Positions 60,434 to 64,000 of a stretch of DNA of 64,000 nt are shown here, in pieces (within the stretch, counting starts at the first letter, position 1; every line of letters begins with the position of its first letter). This DNA is from Arthrobacter sp. (GTDB taxonomy: Bacteria > Actinomycetota > Actinomycetes > Actinomycetales > Micrococcaceae): assembly GCA_026393275.1 (NCBI GenBank), contig JAPLAM010000040.1, positions 29,301-93,300 on the forward strand, in the 5' to 3' direction. A model generated the notes under the pieces. It made no database searches, had not been told where the DNA came from, and saw only the letters and a list, made by a program, of their open reading frames with translations. The position numbers were made by a program, and so were the translations under genes.

Positions 60434-61372
60434 ATGGATTTCAAGAGACTCCGGATTCTCCGCGAACTGGCGGACCGCGGCACCGTGGGGGCTACCGCCG
60501 AGGCCCTGCGGGTGACGCCGTCGGCAGTCTCACAACAGCTCAAAACCCTGCAGGAGGAGCTGGGAGTGATCCTCGTCGAAAAGTCGGGCAGGGGAGTCCG
60601 GCTGACCGAGGCCGGTCTGGCCATGGCCAGCGCGGCCGCCGACGTGTCCACCGCCATGGCCCGTGCCGAAGCGACCATCGACACCTACCGTCTCGGCTGG
60701 CAGACCCAGATCAAGGCGGCCTTCTTTCCGAGTGCCGCCGAGATGTTCCTGCCGGGGCTGCTGCACCGCGTCAAGGAGATCGACGGGCTCCGCTTCGAGG
60801 CGCACTTTGAGGATCCCGGTGTCGCGGGCTTTGCCGCCCTGGCCGCTGACTATGACATTGTCCTGGCGCACAGCGTCGACGGGCCCGAAGTATTCGCCCG
60901 CCAGGACCTGATGGTGATCCCCCTGCTGGACGAGCCGCTGGACGTGGCGGTCCCGGCTGCCCACGCCCTGGCGGGCAAGGCGACGCTGAGCGCCGCGGAC
61001 CTTGTGGGATTCCCGTGGATGGGGGTGCCGGACGGTTTCCCCTTCGACGCCGTCCTGCGCCAGATCGAAACGCAGGCGGGTGCCCCGGCCCTGCGGGCAC
61101 AGCTCTTCCCGGACCTGCGTGTCCTGGAGGCGCTGGTCAGCGCCGGGCACGGGCTCAGCCTGCTGCCGCGCTACACCGCGCTAAAGAACCAGGGGAGCGG
61201 CTTCGTGCTCCGGCCGCTTCGCGGCGTGAAAGCCAGCCGAAGCGTCGTGGCGCTGGCCCGTCCCGAGGTCGCGGCCCGGACCACCATCCAGCAGGTGCTC
61301 ACCATGCTCAAGGCGGAGGCCCGTGCCGTGGCCGAGGCATCCGAACTCCGTGATGCGGCTCACAACAACTGA
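60434..61372 (+). CDS. LysR-family transcriptional regulator
   Basis: A 312-aa regulator. An N-terminal winged helix (FKRLRILRELADRGTVGATAEAL, HTH SAVSQQLKTLQEELG) and an effector domain (AAFFPSAAEMFLPGLLHRVKE, ALVSAGHGLSLLPRY). TAGCCT ends 6 nt before the ATG. It is upstream of and in the same direction as ilvD, but the 138-nt gap and the ilvD promoter suggest separate control. Confidence 0.92.
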   Translation: MDFKRLRILRELADRGTVGATAEALRVTPSAVSQQLKTLQEELGVILVEKSGRGVRLTEAGLAMASAAADVSTAMARAEATIDTYRLGWQTQIKAAFFPSAAEMFLPGLLHRVKEIDGLRFEAHFEDPGVAGFAALAADYDIVLAHSVDGPEVFARQDLMVIPLLDEPLDVAVPAAHALAGKATLSAADLVGFPWMGVPDGFPFDAVLRQIETQAGAPALRAQLFPDLRVLEALVSAGHGLSLLPRYTALKNQGSGFVLRPLRGVKASRSVVALARPEVAARTTIQQVLTMLKAEARAVAEASELRDAAHNN

Positions 61373-61461
61373 TCCCGGAGCCGCATCCGCCGGTCGGTAA
61401 GTCCAAGGCGTGAGACGGCAGTCCACCATTCGGGCGAAATATTCCCGGTTTTGCGCTTAAT

Positions 61462-61503
61462 GAGCCGGACCGGCTCGTTGCGGCGCTGGCGGGGCCCTAG
61501 ACT
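61462..61503 (+). promoter_or_regulatory. ilvD promoter and palindromic operator
   Basis: A perfect 15-bp palindrome gagccgg-a-ccggctc (61462-61476) lies just upstream of the -10 TAGACT (61498-61503), which is 7 nt before the ilvD ATG. It would cover the -35 region, so a repressor site is likely. Confidence 0.55.
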
Positions 61504-61510
61504 TTGAGCC

Positions 61511-63232
61511 ATGAGTCAGGACACCCACACAGCAGCAGACACCAAGCCGGACATCAAGCCCCGCAGTCGGGTCGTTACCGACGGAATCCACGCCGCGCCC
61601 GCGCGCGGCATGTTCCGCGCGGTCGGCATGGGCGACGACGACTTCGCCAAGCCCCAGGTGGGCGTGGCGAGCTCGTGGAACGAAATCACCCCCTGCAACC
61701 TGTCCCTGAACCGGCTGGCCCAGGGTGCCAAGGAAGGTGTCTTCGCCGGCGGCGGCTTCCCGATGCAGTTCGGCACCATCTCCGTTTCCGACGGCATCTC
61801 CATGGGCCACGAGGGCATGCACTTCTCCCTGGTGTCGCGCGAGGTCATCGCCGACTCGGTCGAGACCGTGATGCAGGCCGAGCGGATCGACGGCTCCGTG
61901 CTGCTGGCCGGCTGCGACAAGTCCCTGCCCGGCATGCTGATGGCAGCCGCCCGCCTGGACCTCTCCAGCGTGTTCCTCTACGCCGGTTCCATCATGCCCG
62001 GCTGGGTCAAGCTCGAAGACGGCTCCGAGAAGGAAGTCACCCTGATTGACGCCTTCGAGGCCGTCGGCGCCTGCGCCGCCGGCAAGATGAGCATGGAAGA
62101 CCTGACCCGCATCGAGAAGGCCATCTGCCCGGGCGAAGGCGCCTGCGGCGGCATGTACACGGCCAACACCATGGCCTGCATCGGCGAGGCGCTGGGCATG
62201 TCCCTCCCGGGTTCCGCCGCCCCGCCCTCGGCCGACCGGCGCCGCGACGTGTTCGCGCACAAGTCCGGCGAAGCCGTCGTCAACCTGCTGCGCCTCGGCA
62301 TCACCGCCCGCGACATCATGACCAAGAAGGCCTTCGAGAACGCGATCGCCGTGACCATGGCCTTCGGCGGCTCCACCAACGCGGTGCTCCACCTGCTGGC
62401 CATCGCCCGGGAAGCCGAGGTCGAGCTGACCCTGGATGACTTCAACCGGATCGGCGACAAGATCCCGCACCTGGGCGACCTCAAGCCCTTCGGCCGCTAC
62501 GTGATGCACGACGTCGACAAGATCGGCGGCGTCCCGGTCATCATGAAGGCCCTGCTCGACGCCGGCCTGATCCACGGCGACTGCCTCACCGTCACGGGCA
62601 AGACCGTGGCCGAGAACCTCGCCACGATCAACCCGCCGGACCCGGACGGCAAGGTGCTCCGCGCCATGGACAACCCGATCCACAAGACCGGCGGCATCAC
62701 CATCCTGCACGGTTCGATGGCCCCGGAAGGCGCCGTCGTCAAGAGCGCCGGCTTCGACGCCGACGTCTTCGAGGGCACCGCCCGCGTCTTCGAGCGCGAG
62801 CAGGGCGCCCTCGACGCGCTGGACAAGGGCGAGATCAAGGCGGGCGACGTCGTCGTCATCCGCTACGAAGGCCCCAAGGGCGGTCCGGGCATGCGCGAAA
62901 TGCTTGCCATCACCGGCGCCATCAAGGGCGCCGGCCTGGGCAAGGACGTCCTGCTGCTCACCGACGGCCGCTTCTCCGGCGGAACCACCGGACTCTGCAT
63001 CGGGCACGTCGCGCCGGAAGCGGCCGACGGCGGCCCCATCGCCTTCGTCAAGAACGGCGACCGCATCCGGGTGGACATCGCCGCACGGTCGTTCGACCTG
63101 CTGGTTGAAGACGCCGAGCTCGAATCCCGCAAGGTGGGCTGGGAGCCCCTCCCGGCCAAGTTCACCAAGGGCGTGCTCGCCAAGTACGCCAAGCTCGTAC
63201 ACAGCGCCTCCACCGGCGCCTACTGCGGGTAA
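61511..63232 (+). CDS. ilvD: Dihydroxy-acid dehydratase
   Basis: A 573-aa Fe-S enzyme converting 2,3-dihydroxy-isovalerate and -methylvalerate to the 2-oxo acids in valine, isoleucine and leucine synthesis. [14 protein letters not shown] near the N-terminus, the cluster Cys in [15 protein letters not shown] and [16 protein letters not shown], and the C-terminal [17 protein letters not shown]. The coding sequence uses preferred codons, indicating strong expression. Confidence 0.97.
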   Translation: MSQDTHTAADTKPDIKPRSRVVTDGIHAAPARGMFRAVGMGDDDFAKPQVGVASSWNEITPCNLSLNRLAQGAKEGVFAGGGFPMQFGTISVSDGISMGHEGMHFSLVSREVIADSVETVMQAERIDGSVLLAGCDKSLPGMLMAAARLDLSSVFLYAGSIMPGWVKLEDGSEKEVTLIDAFEAVGACAAGKMSMEDLTRIEKAICPGEGACGGMYTANTMACIGEALGMSLPGSAAPPSADRRRDVFAHKSGEAVVNLLRLGITARDIMTKKAFENAIAVTMAFGGSTNAVLHLLAIAREAEVELTLDDFNRIGDKIPHLGDLKPFGRYVMHDVDKIGGVPVIMKALLDAGLIHGDCLTVTGKTVAENLATINPPDPDGKVLRAMDNPIHKTGGITILHGSMAPEGAVVKSAGFDADVFEGTARVFEREQGALDALDKGEIKAGDVVVIRYEGPKGGPGMREMLAITGAIKGAGLGKDVLLLTDGRFSGGTTGLCIGHVAPEAADGGPIAFVKNGDRIRVDIAARSFDLLVEDAELESRKVGWEPLPAKFTKGVLAKYAKLVHSASTGAYCG

Positions 63233-63246
63233 CGGGTAACGCCTAC

Positions 63247-63281
63247 CCGGAGTCGACGGCGCTGGGCGCCGTCCACTCCGG
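63247..63281 (+). terminator. Hairpin after ilvD
   Basis: ccggagt/actccgg outer stem with acggcgc/cgccgt inner part. No U-run follows, so it may be a terminator of low efficiency or an mRNA-stability hairpin. Confidence 0.5.
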
Positions 63282-63363
63282 GGCCCTCGGCGTTCCCCTT
63301 ATTAAGCCCTGCCGCCGAAAGCGGTAGAGCCACCAAGGGGGAATTGGGGGAAGGGTTCAAAAA

Positions 63364-63381
63364 GTGGACAACGAGGTCCAC
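63364..63381 (+). other. Short dyad upstream of ilv leader
   Basis: gtggac-aacgag-gtccac, a 6-bp perfect hairpin about 60 nt before the leader peptide. Possible regulator site or 5' mRNA structure; no more can be said. Confidence 0.35.
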
Positions 63382-63441
63382 ATCGTGAGACAGGGCCCGG
63401 GCTCGTTGACACTTGTCTCACTCAAAGGGAAAACTGATCGC

Positions 63442-63513
63442 ATGATCGAAATCGTTACCAGCTGCGCTGCTGCAGAGGCAGTCGTCGTCCTTACCAAGCG
63501 CGTGGCTCCATAG
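63442..63513 (+). CDS. ilvB leader peptide
   Basis: 23-residue ORF: MIEIVTSCAAAEAVVVLTK and RVAP. Contains two Ile, five Val (three in a row) and one Leu, the amino acids whose charged tRNAs control branched-chain operons. It starts 11 nt after an aaggga site and ends at TAG 63511-63513. It is followed by a strong terminator hairpin before ilvB, a typical attenuation layout. Confidence 0.8.
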   Translation: MIEIVTSCAAAEAVVVLTKRVAP

Positions 63514-63577
63514 CCTCACGGTAACGAACCGTCACGCGCAACCCCTCGAAGAGCCCCCAAGGCTGAGGGGTTTTTTT
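63498..63577 (+). promoter_or_regulatory. ilvB attenuator (pause hairpin and terminator)
   Basis: gcgcgtg (63498-63504) pairs with cacgcgc (63533-63539), enclosing a smaller acggt/accgt stem; its left arm overlaps the final leader codons. The terminator follows: aacccctc...agcc/ggct...gaggggtt (63540-63572) with seven T. When the ribosome stalls at the Val codons, the pairings can change. An alternative antiterminator could not be identified with confidence. Confidence 0.75.
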
Positions 63578-63626
63578 ATTACCCGCAGTTCCACGATCAC
63601 AGAAGATCCACCAAAGGAAGAGTCCG

Positions 63627-64000
63627 ATGAGCAAAGGATTGCCGATCAGCCCCTCGCTGATGGCCACAAAGTCCGCTGGAGCCCACAAGGCTCCGGAACG
63701 CGTCGAACGCCCGGCCGATGCCGGCGTCGAGCATGCTGCTGCCTCTCCCGTCCTTGGGCCGAACAACGTCGTACCCCCGACGGTGATGACCGGCTCACAA
63801 GCAATCGTCCGCTCGCTCGAAGAACTCGGCGTCGACGATATTTTTGGTTTGCCCGGTGGCGCGATCCTGCCTACCTATGACCCCTTGATGGCCTCCAGAA
63901 TGAATCACATCCTGGTCCGTCACGAACAGGGAGCCGGCCACGCCGCGCAAGGCTACGCCATGGTCACCGGACGGGTTGGCGTCTGCATCGCCACCTCGGG
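63627..64000 (+). CDS. ilvB: Acetolactate synthase, large subunit (3' end cut by window)
   Basis: First 124 codons. An N-terminal extension of about 55 residues (Ala/Pro/Val-rich) precedes the core [33 protein letters not shown]. The TPP-activating glutamate is in [15 protein letters not shown]. It catalyses the first common step of branched-chain amino-acid synthesis. A ggaag site precedes the ATG; the gene continues beyond the window. Confidence 0.95.
   Translation, partial: MSKGLPISPSLMATKSAGAHKAPERVERPADAGVEHAAASPVLGPNNVVPPTVMTGSQAIVRSLEELGVDDIFGLPGGAILPTYDPLMASRMNHILVRHEQGAGHAAQGYAMVTGRVGVCIATS

Noticed and set aside
1..64000. CRISPR arrays, transposases, integrases and rRNA
   Set aside because: No repeat-spacer layout, no DDE or integrase motifs and no rRNA segments were seen.

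Overview
The window is high-GC DNA from an actinobacterium, most likely Arthrobacter, Pseudarthrobacter or a close Micrococcaceae relative. That placement is an inference. It rests on very G/C-rich third codon positions, many GTGA/ATGA gene overlaps, and many start codons that sit 6-8 nt after a TAnnnT -10 box (leaderless mRNAs). It also rests on the gene content: Mqo, a mycothiol-type ArsC, DUF202 pairs and DUF4395. No transposase, integrase, CRISPR array or rRNA gene was found. Two tRNA genes are present: Leu(UAG) and Lys(CUU).

Positions 1-14,900 are housekeeping genes. They are the end of murI, an MBL-fold hydrolase, rph, rdgB, a DedA membrane protein, a DnaQ-like exonuclease with a BRCT domain, an ADP-ribosylglycohydrolase, two DUF202 genes, an aquaporin, sbcD-sbcC and an MFS exporter. 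Positions 14,900-21,740 hold an MHS-family transporter, a four-gene 2-oxo-acid (acetoin-type) dehydrogenase operon and an amino-acid permease divergent from an AsnC regulator. In the dehydrogenase operon the E2 seems split into a free lipoyl domain and an alpha/beta hydrolase.

Positions 22,500-28,630 are a NAD biosynthesis operon, nrtR-nadA-nadB-nadC-cysteine desulfurase, behind a 29-bp near-perfect palindrome. Positions 28,650-45,020 are mixed metabolism and envelope genes: GtrA, DUF1684, M20 peptidase, lipoprotein, transglutaminase, MarR-LLM oxidoreductase, MFS, an AbiEi/Vsr-like protein flanked by palindromic repeats, an RND permease, mqo, a peptide-binding lipoprotein and a fasciclin lipoprotein.

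Positions 45,180-52,980 are an arsenic-detoxification island that ends next to tRNA-Leu. One arm is arsC-trxB-arsO-thioredoxin-like. The others are an ArsR-ArsC fusion divergent from an aquaglyceroporin, arsR-arsN-small ORF, and a two-domain ArsA ATPase. Three ArsR-like 20-bp operators mark the island as one regulon. No ArsB or Acr3 pump is present, although ArsA is.

Positions 53,000-64,000 hold tRNA-Leu, bcp, a MarR regulator, envelope proteins, tRNA-Lys, a PQQ-type sugar dehydrogenase, a membrane-anchored sunset-domain protein and a LysR regulator. They end with ilvD and then ilvB, cut by the window end, behind a leader peptide and attenuator. Other recurrent features are a family of about 65-bp palindromic intergenic elements (three full copies and one half copy) and at least 19 predicted leaderless starts.
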